From Acidimicrobiia bacterium (GTDB lineage: Bacteria; Actinomycetota; Acidimicrobiia; Acidimicrobiales; Bin134), in NCBI GenBank assembly GCA_022822265.1, contig JAJECA010000025.1, forward strand, positions 62,001-126,000: a stretch of 64,000 nucleotides of DNA, written 5' to 3'. Positions within the stretch are counted from its first letter, which is position 1, and the number at the start of each line of letters is the position of its first letter. Positions 7,329-15,453 of the stretch are shown in pieces. Below the pieces are notes generated by a model that was not told the DNA's origin, made no database searches, and was given only the letters and a program-made list of their open reading frames with translations. The translations under genes and the position numbers were made by a program.

Positions 7329-8495
7329 TTAGACGTTCTGCTCGAAGACCACCTTGACGGCCCCTCGGGCGCCGGCCTCCGCGGCATGGGCGATGGCCTC
7401 CCGATAGCGATGCAGGGGATAGCGGGCCGAGACCAGCTGCTCGAGGTTGGCTGAGGCCACCAAGTCGAAGGCCATCTCGAAGCTGGTCGCCGTCTTTCCG
7501 CCATGGAGGGTTTCCGTACCGTAGGTGTAGGCACCCACCAGTTCGGTCTCACGATGCCACAGGCCGGTCAGGTCGATGCGGGCCGACTCCGGCATTCCCA
7601 AAAGCACCACTCGCCCCCGAGGCCGGGTGATGGCGATGGCATCGGCCACTGAACCTGGATTGCCTACGGCGTCAATCGTGATATCGACCCCTCCCGAAAG
7701 GTAGTCGCCCAGCATTCGACAACCGCAGAATCTCCGCACAGCCCGGCGCACCTCATGGGGGTCGACCACGATGTCGGCACCCAGGGCGGTGGCCAGATCT
7801 TGCTGGTGGGGGTATTTGGCGGTGGCGATGATCGTTCCCGCCTCAGTCAGTGAACGCAGGGCGGCCAGCGAGCACAATCCCATCGTTCCCGCCCCCAGCA
7901 CCGCTATGGAATCCCCCGGCTGGACCTGGGCTTTGAGGGCAGTATGGACCCCGCCGGCCGCGGGCTCCAGCATGACGGCCGCTTCATCGGTGAAATCGTC
8001 GGGCACCTGATGAAGCTGGCTCTGATGGGCGACTAGAGCTTCTCCCCAGCCGCCGCCGGTGCTGGAGCAGAAGCCGATCTGGATGCCGTCCTTGATGGTG
8101 CCACCGAGCAGGTAGCCGTAGTCCTCCCCGTCGCCGGGGGCGGCACCGGGGAAGGGAAGGGGCTCGTCGCGGGCCGCGGGTCCCAGAACCGGTTCGAGGG
8201 CCAGTCGGCGGCCGTCGTCGTCGACGCCCACCACTTCGTGGCCGGGAACGAACGGGAACGACACCAAAGGCTCGAAATAGCGGGATGAGCGGCCCTCCAC
8301 AGTGGCCAGGTCTGAGCCGCAGATCCCCGTTAGCCGAGGCCGAATCGTATGCCATTCTGGTCCCGGCAGATCGGGAGGATCGATGTCGCGCAGGCGCAAT
8401 GGGCCCACCCCGCCTCCGGCGCCAGGCATCACCCGGGAAGCCGCCGCGGCGGCTACATAGCGGACGGGCTTGCGCTCGAAGACCAGAGCCTCCAT
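7329..8495 (-). CDS. Zinc-type alcohol dehydrogenase family protein lacking the structural zinc cysteines
   Basis: A 388-residue medium-chain dehydrogenase. The catalytic zinc ligands are recognisable in GICGSDLATVEG and FVPGHEVVG, and the nucleotide fold in SIAVLGAGTMGLCSLAAL. The lobe that normally carries four clustered Cys is replaced by a Cys-free loop (PAARDEPLPFPGAAPGDGED), so the structural zinc is probably absent. The closest general type is threonine/sorbitol-dehydrogenase-like; the substrate is unknown. I start at the ATG at 8495 (MEALVFERKP), where family similarity begins; a longer N-terminal extension to 8531 looks spurious. It lies downstream of the M23 gene on the same strand, separated by a 36-bp tandem repeat. 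Confidence 0.82.
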   Translation of the reverse strand: MEALVFERKPVRYVAAAAASRVMPGAGGGVGPLRLRDIDPPDLPGPEWHTIRPRLTGICGSDLATVEGRSSRYFEPLVSFPFVPGHEVVGVDDDGRRLALEPVLGPAARDEPLPFPGAAPGDGEDYGYLLGGTIKDGIQIGFCSSTGGGWGEALVAHQSQLHQVPDDFTDEAAVMLEPAAGGVHTALKAQVQPGDSIAVLGAGTMGLCSLAALRSLTEAGTIIATAKYPHQQDLATALGADIVVDPHEVRRAVRRFCGCRMLGDYLSGGVDITIDAVGNPGSVADAIAITRPRGRVVLLGMPESARIDLTGLWHRETELVGAYTYGTETLHGGKTATSFEMAFDLVASANLEQLVSARYPLHRYREAIAHAAEAGARGAVKVVFEQNV

Positions 8496-8556
8496 TCGCC
8501 CAGTCTTGCCGTGTGCTCCGGTCCAGGACAACCAAGCGTGGCAATGTGGCCCACCC

Positions 8557-8664
8557 GGGCCGCGATGTTCTCAGAGACTGAGGTACTTGGCTGGGCCGCG
8601 ATGTTCTCAGAGACTGAGGTGTTAAACCGGGCCGCGATGTTCTCAGAGACTGAGGTACTTGGCT
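8557..8664 (-). repeat. Three tandem 36-bp copies of the M23 gene 3' end
   Basis: Units at 8557-8592, 8593-8628 and 8629-8664, each starting GGGCCGCGATGTTCTCAGAG on the plus strand. The outer two are identical; the middle one differs in its last 8 nt. The third copy contains the last codons and stop of the M23 peptidase. Each unit carries CTCAG-AGA-CTGAG, a small hairpin. With no unique spacers this is not a CRISPR array. Confidence 0.9.
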
Positions 8665-9983
8665 GGGTCGCGAGGGGAGCCGCGATAGCGCACCTCAAAG
8701 TGGAGATGGGGGCCGGTGGACCAGCCGGTGCTGCCGATAAAGCCGATGGTGTCGCCGATTTGGACTTGTTGGTTCAGACCCACGTTGTACTGCGAAAGGT
8801 GGGCGTACAGCGTGGACCATCCGTCCCCGTGATCGACGATGATTGTGTTGCCGTAGCCCTCTCGGTTCTTGACTTGTATGACGGTGCCGGAAGCGGCCGC
8901 CCAGATGGGGTCGCCCATGTCGTTGGCGAAATCGACCCCGGCGTGGAATCGAACGTACCCGAAAATGGGGTGGACACGATTGCCGAATCCCGACACCACC
9001 TCGCCCGTCACCGGGCGAAAGAACTGCGGGGGTGCAGGAATGTCGATGTCGTCGAATTGGCCGGCGCGCTCCTGCTCGGCGAGGCGGGCTAGGTCTTCCT
9101 GGCGCTGACGCTCCAATTCGGCCAGGCGGGCCAACTCAGCCGCGCGCTTGCGCCGTTCTTCCTCGAGGCGGATCCGCTCGCGCTCACGCTCGATCTCGTC
9201 TTCGATTTCTTCGATGTTCTGTTCGAGCCCAGATATGTCGCTCTCGATGTCGGCTTGTTCTTGGGCTTCGACAGCGATTCTCGCTTGGAGGAGTTCCCGC
9301 TTTCGGTTCCACTCGTCTTGGAGCCGTTCTTGGGCCTCTTGGAGCTCGGCCAGCTCGACAAGAGTCTCCTGGATCTCGATTTGGGCCTGCTCAATCTCGA
9401 TTTGGGCCTGCTCAGCTTGCTGAACCGTTACCTGCTGGTCGTCGTAAGCCCTGCGCAGCCGGTCTATTAGCACCTGGACATCCCCGCCCAGTTCCTCAAC
9501 GTAGAACTGCCGCCGGGCATTTCGGTTGGGATCGCCGTCTTCCAGCAGGAAGTTCGGCTCATACACCAAGTCGAGATAGAACTGAACCACCTGGTCTTGC
9601 AACTGATCTCGGATGGCTGCGATCTCCTGGCCCAGTTCCACGGCCAGCTCTTGGGCATCGACCACCCGCTTCTGAGCAGCGGATTGAGAGAGCTCCACTG
9701 CTCCTAGACGAGTCTTGGCTGCCGCGATCCAGGAAAGGACCTGGTTGAGCTGGGCGTCTACCTCCTCGATCTGGGCGTTGGTCACATCCAGCTCTTTGAT
9801 GGCGAACAATGCCTCGCGCTGGAGCGCTTCCTGCTCTTGGCGCCGCTCTTCGATCTCCTGTCTCTTCTTTTCGATCTCTTGCTGGCGATCCTCAATAAAT
9901 GAGTCTTGGGCCGCGCTGGGGGAGACAAGGGCCAGCGGCATTATGACCGAGAAAATGATGACGACCCGGAGGAAATTGCGCAT
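8643..9983 (-). CDS. Secreted M23 peptidase with a long coiled coil (murein hydrolase or its activator)
   Basis: A 446-residue exported protein. A signal peptide (MRNFLRVVIIFSVIMPLALV...SPSAAQ) precedes about 280 residues of Glu/Gln/Arg-rich coiled coil, as in EnvC and other PcsB-like division proteins. The C-terminal LytM/M23 domain keeps zinc and catalytic motifs: HAGVDFAND near residue 350, DHGDGWSTLYAHL and GPHLHFEVR near 425. With all the expected His residues present it may be an active endopeptidase rather than a degenerate activator. Likely role: septal peptidoglycan splitting. The promoter is at 10020-10048 with a short 5' UTR. Its 3' end has been triplicated. Confidence 0.9.
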   Translation of the reverse strand: MRNFLRVVIIFSVIMPLALVSPSAAQDSFIEDRQQEIEKKRQEIEERRQEQEALQREALFAIKELDVTNAQIEEVDAQLNQVLSWIAAAKTRLGAVELSQSAAQKRVVDAQELAVELGQEIAAIRDQLQDQVVQFYLDLVYEPNFLLEDGDPNRNARRQFYVEELGGDVQVLIDRLRRAYDDQQVTVQQAEQAQIEIEQAQIEIQETLVELAELQEAQERLQDEWNRKRELLQARIAVEAQEQADIESDISGLEQNIEEIEDEIERERERIRLEEERRKRAAELARLAELERQRQEDLARLAEQERAGQFDDIDIPAPPQFFRPVTGEVVSGFGNRVHPIFGYVRFHAGVDFANDMGDPIWAAASGTVIQVKNREGYGNTIIVDHGDGWSTLYAHLSQYNVGLNQQVQIGDTIGFIGSTGWSTGPHLHFEVRYRGSPRDPAKYLSL

Positions 9984-10019
9984 GAAGAGCTATCAGAACT
10001 CGCAGTGGCGGTGGCTATG

Positions 10020-10048
10020 ATCGTAACCAAATCGCAACATAATTCCAA
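10020..10048 (-). promoter_or_regulatory. Promoter of the M23 gene with an MtrA-like direct repeat in the spacer
   Basis: On the minus strand: -35 TTGGAA (10048-10043), 17-nt spacer, -10 TACGAT (10025-10020), about 37 nt before the ATG. The spacer contains GTTGCGATTTGGTTACGA, two 7-mers (GTTGCGA, GTTACGA) 11 nt apart, which resembles MtrA response-regulator sites reported upstream of actinobacterial cell-wall hydrolases. MtrA binding is inference. Confidence 0.5.
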
Positions 10049-10156
10049 GCACCCCTTTGATGTGATCAGTGTGACTGATGGGGCTGTTGTGGTCAACGGT
10101 ATGTCGACTTCAGCGGCAGTTTCTCCAGGCATTCATGTGATGGATACCCTGGGGCA

Positions 10157-10561
10157 ATGGCCGGGGGTTCCGACGTTTTAGATCGGCGAGAAAGGGTCAT
10201 CCTCGCCGAAGACTTGGCCGGGGTTGCCGAGGGAACCCCGGGTGAAGTGATGCTTCACACTGGGATGCGCTGGCTGCGCTATTGGGTGCGGTTCGACAGC
10301 GGGGCTGAACGGGGCTCGATCCATCGCGACAAGCTGGTCAAAGAAGCCGAATGGGAGGACTTTCTGGTCAAGCGGGCCGAAGCCGAGGCGGCGGCCGAGG
10401 CGGCAGCCGAGTCCGGTGGCGGACCGAGCAGCGACCCAGAGGAGCAGACCACCGCAGCCGCAGGTGACGGGGCAAGCGAGGACGTGGTGGTGAACGGCGC
10501 AACGGTGCCTGCCCATCTGTTGTCCCGCAGCGCCTCAGCCCGCGAGCGCTTGGGCGGTTAG
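10157..10561 (+). CDS. Conserved hypothetical acidic protein
   Basis: A 134-residue protein I do not recognise. Residues 1-65 look folded (RERVILAEDLAGVAEGTPGEV, then WLRYWVRFDSGAERGSI), suggesting a small beta-rich domain. The rest is a low-complexity Ala/Glu stretch ending in VNGATVPAHLLSRSASARERL, a conserved-looking C-terminal motif. No signal peptide or TM helix. ATG 10157 is preceded at 6 nt by TACCCT (10145-10150), supporting a leaderless start. It is divergent from the M23 gene across 173 nt. Confidence 0.6.
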   Translation: MAGGSDVLDRRERVILAEDLAGVAEGTPGEVMLHTGMRWLRYWVRFDSGAERGSIHRDKLVKEAEWEDFLVKRAEAEAAAEAAAESGGGPSSDPEEQTTAAAGDGASEDVVVNGATVPAHLLSRSASARERLGG

Positions 10562-10607
10562 TTGGGCGGCGAGCAGGCCGGCTTTTCCGAGGCTGGCAAT
10601 AGGGCGG

Positions 10608-12323
10608 CTAGCCCAGGGCGGCTGCTCCCGAAGTGACTGCGGAGAGCAGGGCAGGGGCCGTCGGGAGGATCTGATCGAGGTAGAAGCGGCTGGATGTCTG
10701 CTTTGCCCTCCAGAAGTCAGCCCGCTCCGGTTCGGCTGATTCGAGCAGACGGGAAGCGTCCCCCGTCTGAGCCATGATCCATCCGCCGACGGTGAGGCCG
10801 AGCATCTCTAGGAACGGAGTGGCGCCGGCCAAGGCGTCGTCGCCAGGGTGCTCGGCCAGCCAGCGGGCGGCATCGGCCACCACGGCGACCGCCTGGTCCA
10901 AGTTCTTGTCCAGGCCGGTCATGTCTTCCAGCAGCGACGCCAGCGGAGCGCCATCGGCCATGGGAAGCTTGCGTCCGACCAGGTCGATGGCCTGGATTCC
11001 ATTGGTTCCCTCATAGATGGGGGCGATGCGGCTGTCACGCCAATGCTGGGCGGCCCCGGTTTCCTCGATGAATCCCATGCCGCCGTGTACCTGGATGCCC
11101 AGCGAAGCCACCTGCACGCCCTGGTCGGTACACCAGGCCTTCGATACCGGAGTCAGCAGTTCGGCCCGCTGCTGGGCCTGTAGGCGGTGGTCTGGATCGG
11201 GATGGCTGGCGGCGCGATCGGCCGCGGCCGCATTGAGGAGCAGCAACCCCCGCATGGCCTCCGTCCGGGCTCGCATGTCCAGAAGCATGCGGCGCACGTC
11301 GGGGTGTTGAATTATCGGCGCTTGGTGGCCGGGCTCGGTGTCGGCGCGTCTACCTTGGCGCCGGTCTGCGGCAAAGGCCGCCGCTTGCTGGTAGGCCCGC
11401 TCGGCCACCGCTAGACCTTCTAGCCCCACCAAGAGGCGGGCCTTGTTCATCATGGTGAACATAAGGCGCATGCCCTCGCCCTCTTCTCCCACCAGCTCTC
11501 CCACTGCCCCATCGAGTTCCATCACACAGGTGGGACTGGCATGTATGCCCACCTTGTGCTCAAGCCCGATGCACCGAATGGCATTTCGCTGAGCCAACGT
11601 GCCATCGGCTTCCACCAAATGCTTGGGCACGATGAACAAGGAGATTCCCCGGGTTCCCATCGGTGCGTCGGGAGTGCGAGCCAGCACAATGTGGACGATG
11701 TTGTCGGCCATGTCGTGCTCGCCCCATGTGATGAAGATCTTCTGTCCCCACAGGCGGTAGCTCCCATCGCCTTGGGGTTCGGCGCGAGTTGTGAGCGCGC
11801 CGACATCAGAACCCGCCTGGGGCTCGGTCAAGAGCATGGTTCCGGTCCAGGTGCCGCCGGTGAGAGGGGGCAACCAGCGGTTCTTTTGCTCGGGACTGCC
11901 GTGGGTGCTGAGGGCGCCGATGGCGCTCTGGCTCAGCATCGGGCAAAGCGAGAACGCCATGTTGGCCGATGTGAACATCTCCTGGATGGCCACGTCGACC
12001 ACCAGCGGAAATCCGGCCCCTCCGTGTTTGGGATGAGCCGACACCGCGGTCCAACCGCTCTGGATGTACTGCTGGTAGGCCTGACGAAATCCCTCAGGGG
12101 TGATGACGTTGCCGTTGGCGTCGAGCACGCTGCCTGCCTCATCGCCGGTTCGATTGAGGGGGGCCATGACTTCGGCGGCCAGCCGCCCGGCCTCGGCCAG
12201 GAGGTCTTCGGTGTGGTCGAGTCCGACATCGGCCCATGCGGGCAGCTGGGCGAGGTCGTCCAAACCGGCAATGTGGCGCAGAGCAAAGGCGATGTCGTCC
12301 AAGGGGGCGGAGTAGGTGCTCAT
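10608..12323 (-). CDS. Acyl-CoA dehydrogenase with C-terminal extension
   Basis: A 571-residue FAD enzyme of the larger acyl-CoA dehydrogenase subgroup. Visible features are MLLTEPQAGSDVGALTTRA (flavin/substrate loop), KIFITWGEHD, GIHASPTCVMEL, QVHGGMGFIEE and the fourth-domain tail (residues about 470-571) of the ACAD C-terminal type. It introduces an alpha,beta double bond into an acyl-CoA. It is the last gene of the mutase operon: its ATG (12323) is 1 nt beyond the stop of meaB, so it is translationally coupled. Linkage to the mutase suggests a branched or methyl-branched acyl-CoA substrate; that is inference. Confidence 0.9.
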   Translation of the reverse strand: MSTYSAPLDDIAFALRHIAGLDDLAQLPAWADVGLDHTEDLLAEAGRLAAEVMAPLNRTGDEAGSVLDANGNVITPEGFRQAYQQYIQSGWTAVSAHPKHGGAGFPLVVDVAIQEMFTSANMAFSLCPMLSQSAIGALSTHGSPEQKNRWLPPLTGGTWTGTMLLTEPQAGSDVGALTTRAEPQGDGSYRLWGQKIFITWGEHDMADNIVHIVLARTPDAPMGTRGISLFIVPKHLVEADGTLAQRNAIRCIGLEHKVGIHASPTCVMELDGAVGELVGEEGEGMRLMFTMMNKARLLVGLEGLAVAERAYQQAAAFAADRRQGRRADTEPGHQAPIIQHPDVRRMLLDMRARTEAMRGLLLLNAAAADRAASHPDPDHRLQAQQRAELLTPVSKAWCTDQGVQVASLGIQVHGGMGFIEETGAAQHWRDSRIAPIYEGTNGIQAIDLVGRKLPMADGAPLASLLEDMTGLDKNLDQAVAVVADAARWLAEHPGDDALAGATPFLEMLGLTVGGWIMAQTGDASRLLESAEPERADFWRAKQTSSRFYLDQILPTAPALLSAVTSGAAALG

Positions 12324-12324
12324 G

Positions 12325-13284
12325 TCACTCTTCTGGGGGGTTGTCGGGGATCAAAGCGGCCAGCAGCTGCTCGGCGGCCGCAGCGGGGGAGAGCTCGTGG
12401 CGCTCGACGCGGCCCATTGCGGATTCACCGGACTGGGCCTCGATGATGCGGAGAGCCCGGTCGCGCAAACCGAGCTCGATTCTGTCGGCCACCTCGCTGC
12501 GACGGCGTAGGCAGCGGCGGCGGATCAGCTCGCCGGAGTGGTGCAGAAATGAGGTGTGGCGCTCGATCTCCGACCACAAGTCGTCGATGCCCTCCCCTTC
12601 GGTGGCGGTGGTCAACACTATGGGGGCCCGCCACTCTCCTCGGTGTCCGAGATCGAGCATCAACTCCAAGTCCCGGCGAGCGCCGCGGGCATCGGGCCGG
12701 TCGGCCTTGTTCACGACGAAGATGTCGGCCACCTCCAACAGCCCTGCCTTGTTGGCCTGCACCGCGTCGCCCCAGCCGGGGGTCACCACCACCACGGTGG
12801 TATCGGCGGCGGCGGCGACGGTCACCTCCACCTGGCCAACGCCAACGGTCTCCACGATGATCGGGTCGCAGCCCGCGGCGTCGAGCACCCGGACAGCGTC
12901 GGGCACGGCCACCGCCAACCCGCCGGCGTGCCCCCGGGTAGCCATCGACCGGATGAAGGTGCTGCTGCTGACGTTGTTGTCCATGCGGATGCGGTCGCCC
13001 AAGATGGCCCCTCCGGTCAAAGGAGAGCTGGGATCAATGGCCAGGATGGCCGGCCGGGCTGCACCGGAGACGGCGGCCAGTCGCCCGGTGATGGTGGACT
13101 TGCCGCTGCCCGGGGCGCCGGTCACCCCGATCACCCGGGCCTGCCCGGCATCGCGGTGGGCTCGTTCGGACACTATGACGGCGTTGTCGTCTTGGCGTTC
13201 CACCATGGTGAGCAGCCTGCCCAACGCCCGCCGGTTTCCGGCCCGGGCCGATTCGAACAGCTCGTCGAGCGAGGTGGGGCTCAT
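12325..13284 (-). CDS. meaB: MeaB/ArgK-type GTPase, chaperone of the cobalamin-dependent mutase
   Basis: A 319-residue P-loop GTPase. Walker A is GAPGSGKST; GilSwitch-like DPSSPLTGGAILGDR and ETVGVGQVEV follow, then NKAD for guanine recognition. MeaB proteins gate cobalamin loading and protect or reactivate methylmalonyl-CoA and related mutases. I use the ATG at 13284 (MSPTSLDELFESARAG); an upstream in-frame extension is low-complexity and unlike the family. It lies between the B12 subunit and the acyl-CoA dehydrogenase, exactly the context expected for a mutase chaperone. Confidence 0.93.
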   Translation of the reverse strand: MSPTSLDELFESARAGNRRALGRLLTMVERQDDNAVIVSERAHRDAGQARVIGVTGAPGSGKSTITGRLAAVSGAARPAILAIDPSSPLTGGAILGDRIRMDNNVSSSTFIRSMATRGHAGGLAVAVPDAVRVLDAAGCDPIIVETVGVGQVEVTVAAAADTTVVVVTPGWGDAVQANKAGLLEVADIFVVNKADRPDARGARRDLELMLDLGHRGEWRAPIVLTTATEGEGIDDLWSEIERHTSFLHHSGELIRRRCLRRRSEVADRIELGLRDRALRIIEAQSGESAMGRVERHELSPAAAAEQLLAALIPDNPPEE

Positions 13285-13321
13285 GGGTTGACGCCCAAGG
13301 AGGGATCCACGGGCCGAGGGC

Positions 13322-13783
13322 TCACCGGGCTGGGGACTGGTGGTCTGGGGACTGGCGGTTTGGGGCAGCGCGCACCGCGGCCACCACCTCCTCGGCTGAT
13401 GCCCCGGGTCCAAGCACCGCGGCCACGCCGGCCTCGATCAGAACGGCCACATCTTCGGCTGGCACAATGCCTCCGATCACCACCGGCACGTCCAAATCGG
13501 CTTCTTCGACGGCCTGCACCATGCGGGGCGCCAATGTGAGATGGCCGGCGTTGTGCATCGACAGCCCGATCACGTCGGCGTCCTCCTGCTCACAGGCCGC
13601 GACAATGCTGTCGGTAGTCTGGCGCAGTCCCAGGTAGATAACTTCCATGCCCGCATCACGCAGGGTTCGGGCCACCACCTTCAGGCCTCGGTCATGGCCG
13701 TCGAAACCCAGCTTGGCCAGAACCACCCGCAGCGGCTCTGGGTCGTCGACAGACTGCGGCGAAATGCCGAGTGTCTCGCTCAT
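13322..13783 (-). CDS. Cobalamin-binding small subunit of an acyl-CoA mutase
   Basis: A 153-residue B12-binding domain. It contains GFDGHDRG, the DxHxxG motif whose His replaces dimethylbenzimidazole as lower cobalt ligand, then VIGLSMHNAGHL (S-x-L) and VVIGGIVP (GG), the full base-off/His-on signature. It pairs with the large subunit encoded 4 nt upstream (its stop at 13788) to form a two-chain mutase, as in archaeal MCM and bacterial ICM/HCM enzymes. The short tail after AAVRA is repetitive and poorly conserved. Confidence 0.92.
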   Translation of the reverse strand: MSETLGISPQSVDDPEPLRVVLAKLGFDGHDRGLKVVARTLRDAGMEVIYLGLRQTTDSIVAACEQEDADVIGLSMHNAGHLTLAPRMVQAVEEADLDVPVVIGGIVPAEDVAVLIEAGVAAVLGPGASAEEVVAAVRAAPNRQSPDHQSPAR

Positions 13784-13787
13784 CGGG

Positions 13788-15353
13788 TCACACCATCGCG
13801 GTTTCGACGTAGGTGCCGAACACCGACTCCAGTGCCGCGACGATCTCGCCCTCGGTGGCATAGGTCTGCACCGCGTCGATGATGGGCGGCATGAGGTTGA
13901 CATCGGGCTGACCGGCGGCTTGTACCAGCGCGGCCAGCGAAGCTCGAACCGCATTGTCGTCGCGATCGTTGCGTACCTGATCAAGACGCTTGGTCTGCAT
14001 CTCCTCGGTGGCGTGTCCAATGGACAGCAGATTGGCTTCGTCGTCGTCGTTCTCGGTGAACTCGTTGACTCCTACGATGATGCGCCGACCAGCGTTCACC
14101 TCGCGTTCGAAGCGATAGGCGGCGTCGGCGATCTCCCCGACGAAATAGCCGTCGTCGATGCCGGCGTACACCCCCTCGAGCATGGAGCCGCTACCGATTT
14201 GATCGATGTGGTCGAATATCTCGTTGGCTTGACGCTCCATCTCATCGGTCATCCACTCCACGAAGTGGGAGCCGCCCAGCGGGTCGACCACCGATGCGGC
14301 GCCGGTCTCGTGGGCCACGATCTGCTGGGTGCGAAGGGCGATACGAGCGGCCTTCTCGGTGGGCAGCGCGAGGGCTTCGTCGTAGGAGTCGGTGTGCAGG
14401 CTCTGTGTGCCTCCGAGCACCGCCGACAGGGCCTGGACGGCCACACGGGCGATGTTGTTCTCGGGCTGCTGGGCCGTGAGGGAGACCCCCGCGGTCTGGG
14501 TGTGGAAACGGCACATGTGCGACTTGGGGTTGGTGGCGCCGTAGCGGTCCTTCATCCAGGTAGCCCAGATTCGGCGGGCCGCCCGGAACTTGCCGATCTC
14601 TTCAAAGAAGTCGCTGTGGGCGTTGAAGAAGAACGAGAGCCGGGGGGCAAAATCGTCCACTTTGAGACCGGCGGCGACAGCGGCCTCGACATAGGCGAAT
14701 CCGTTGGCCAGTGTGAAAGCCAGCTCTTGGGCGGCGGTCGAGCCGGCCTCGCGAATGTGGTAGCCGGAAATGGACACCGGGTGCCAGCGGGGCATCTCCG
14801 CAGTGGTGAAGCGGATCAAATCCGTTACCAGGCGGACCGACGGCCGGGGCGGGAAGATGTATTCCTTCTGCGCCTGGTACTCCTTCAAGATGTCGTTCTG
14901 GATTGTGCCGCCGAGATGGACTCGGCCGACGCCGCTCTTCTCGGCCACCGCGATGTACATGGCCATGAGGATTGCGGCTGGCCCGTTGATGGTCATCGAG
15001 GTGGTTACTTTGTCCAATTCGATGCCCGCGAACAGATCCTCCATGTCGGCCAGGGTGTCAACGGCAACCCCGGCGCGTCCGACTTCGCCCACCGACCACT
15101 CGTGGTCGGAGTCGCGGCCCATGAGAGTGGGCATGTCGAAAGCAGTGGACAGCCCGGTTCCCCCGGCCCGAAGCAAAGCGTGGAAGCGGGCGTTGGTGTC
15201 GGTGGCGGTTCCGAACCCGGCGAACATCCGCATGGTCCATAATTTGCTGCGGTAACCGGTGGGGTACAGCCCGCGGGTGTAGGGGTACTCGCCTGGTTGC
15301 AACCCGTCGCCGTAAGTGGGGTCGAGGGGAATTCCCGACATGGTCTCGACCAT
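13788..15353 (-). CDS. Acyl-CoA mutase large subunit (methylmalonyl-/isobutyryl-CoA mutase family)
   Basis: A 521-residue TIM-barrel subunit that lacks its own B12 domain. Family motifs include [20 protein letters not shown] near the N-terminus, [52 protein letters not shown] and [21 protein letters not shown]. In the usual substrate loop P-T-M-Y-R the Met is Gly here (PTGYR), so specificity could be MCM, isobutyryl-, 2-hydroxyisobutyryl- or another acyl-CoA. The ATG at 15353 is exactly 6 nt after TAGAAT, supporting this start and a leaderless operon; ATG 15341 is an alternative. First gene of mutase-B12 subunit-meaB-ACAD. Confidence 0.92.
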   Translation of the reverse strand: MVETMSGIPLDPTYGDGLQPGEYPYTRGLYPTGYRSKLWTMRMFAGFGTATDTNARFHALLRAGGTGLSTAFDMPTLMGRDSDHEWSVGEVGRAGVAVDTLADMEDLFAGIELDKVTTSMTINGPAAILMAMYIAVAEKSGVGRVHLGGTIQNDILKEYQAQKEYIFPPRPSVRLVTDLIRFTTAEMPRWHPVSISGYHIREAGSTAAQELAFTLANGFAYVEAAVAAGLKVDDFAPRLSFFFNAHSDFFEEIGKFRAARRIWATWMKDRYGATNPKSHMCRFHTQTAGVSLTAQQPENNIARVAVQALSAVLGGTQSLHTDSYDEALALPTEKAARIALRTQQIVAHETGAASVVDPLGGSHFVEWMTDEMERQANEIFDHIDQIGSGSMLEGVYAGIDDGYFVGEIADAAYRFEREVNAGRRIIVGVNEFTENDDDEANLLSIGHATEEMQTKRLDQVRNDRDDNAVRASLAALVQAAGQPDVNLMPPIIDAVQTYATEGEIVAALESVFGTYVETAMV

Positions 15354-15359
15354 TGGAGA

Positions 15360-15401
15360 ATTCTATCAAGGAAGTCCGATAGTTGGAAGTGCAACTATCG
15401 G
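15360..15401 (-). promoter_or_regulatory. Mutase operon promoter with a perfect 26-bp palindromic operator
   Basis: The -10 box TAGAAT (minus strand, 15365-15360) sits 6 nt before the ATG. Just upstream, 15376-15401 is a perfect inverted repeat: CCGATAGTTG, 6-nt spacer, CAACTATCGG. It covers the expected -35 region, where no good -35 hexamer is seen. This is the architecture of a repressor or activator site, for instance of the TetR or GntR families. The regulator is not encoded next to it. Confidence 0.7.
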
Positions 15402-15414
15402 CCAATCTCCGCCA

Positions 15415-15430
15415 GCCAGAAAAAACTGGC
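15415..15430 (-). terminator. Possible terminator hairpin after the amidohydrolase gene
   Basis: GCCAG (15415-15419), six A, CTGGC (15426-15430); on the minus strand the loop is six T. It lies 24 nt beyond the amidohydrolase stop. The stem is short and the T-run is in the loop rather than after it, so confidence is low. Confidence 0.3.
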
Positions 15431-15453
15431 ATAGCCTGGGATCTAGGAGTGGT

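Noticed and set aside
8557-8664. CRISPR array or a coding repeat on the plus strand
   Set aside because: Three 36-bp units are directly adjacent with no spacers, and the unit is the 3' end of the M23 gene. The plus-strand frame across it is a shadow.
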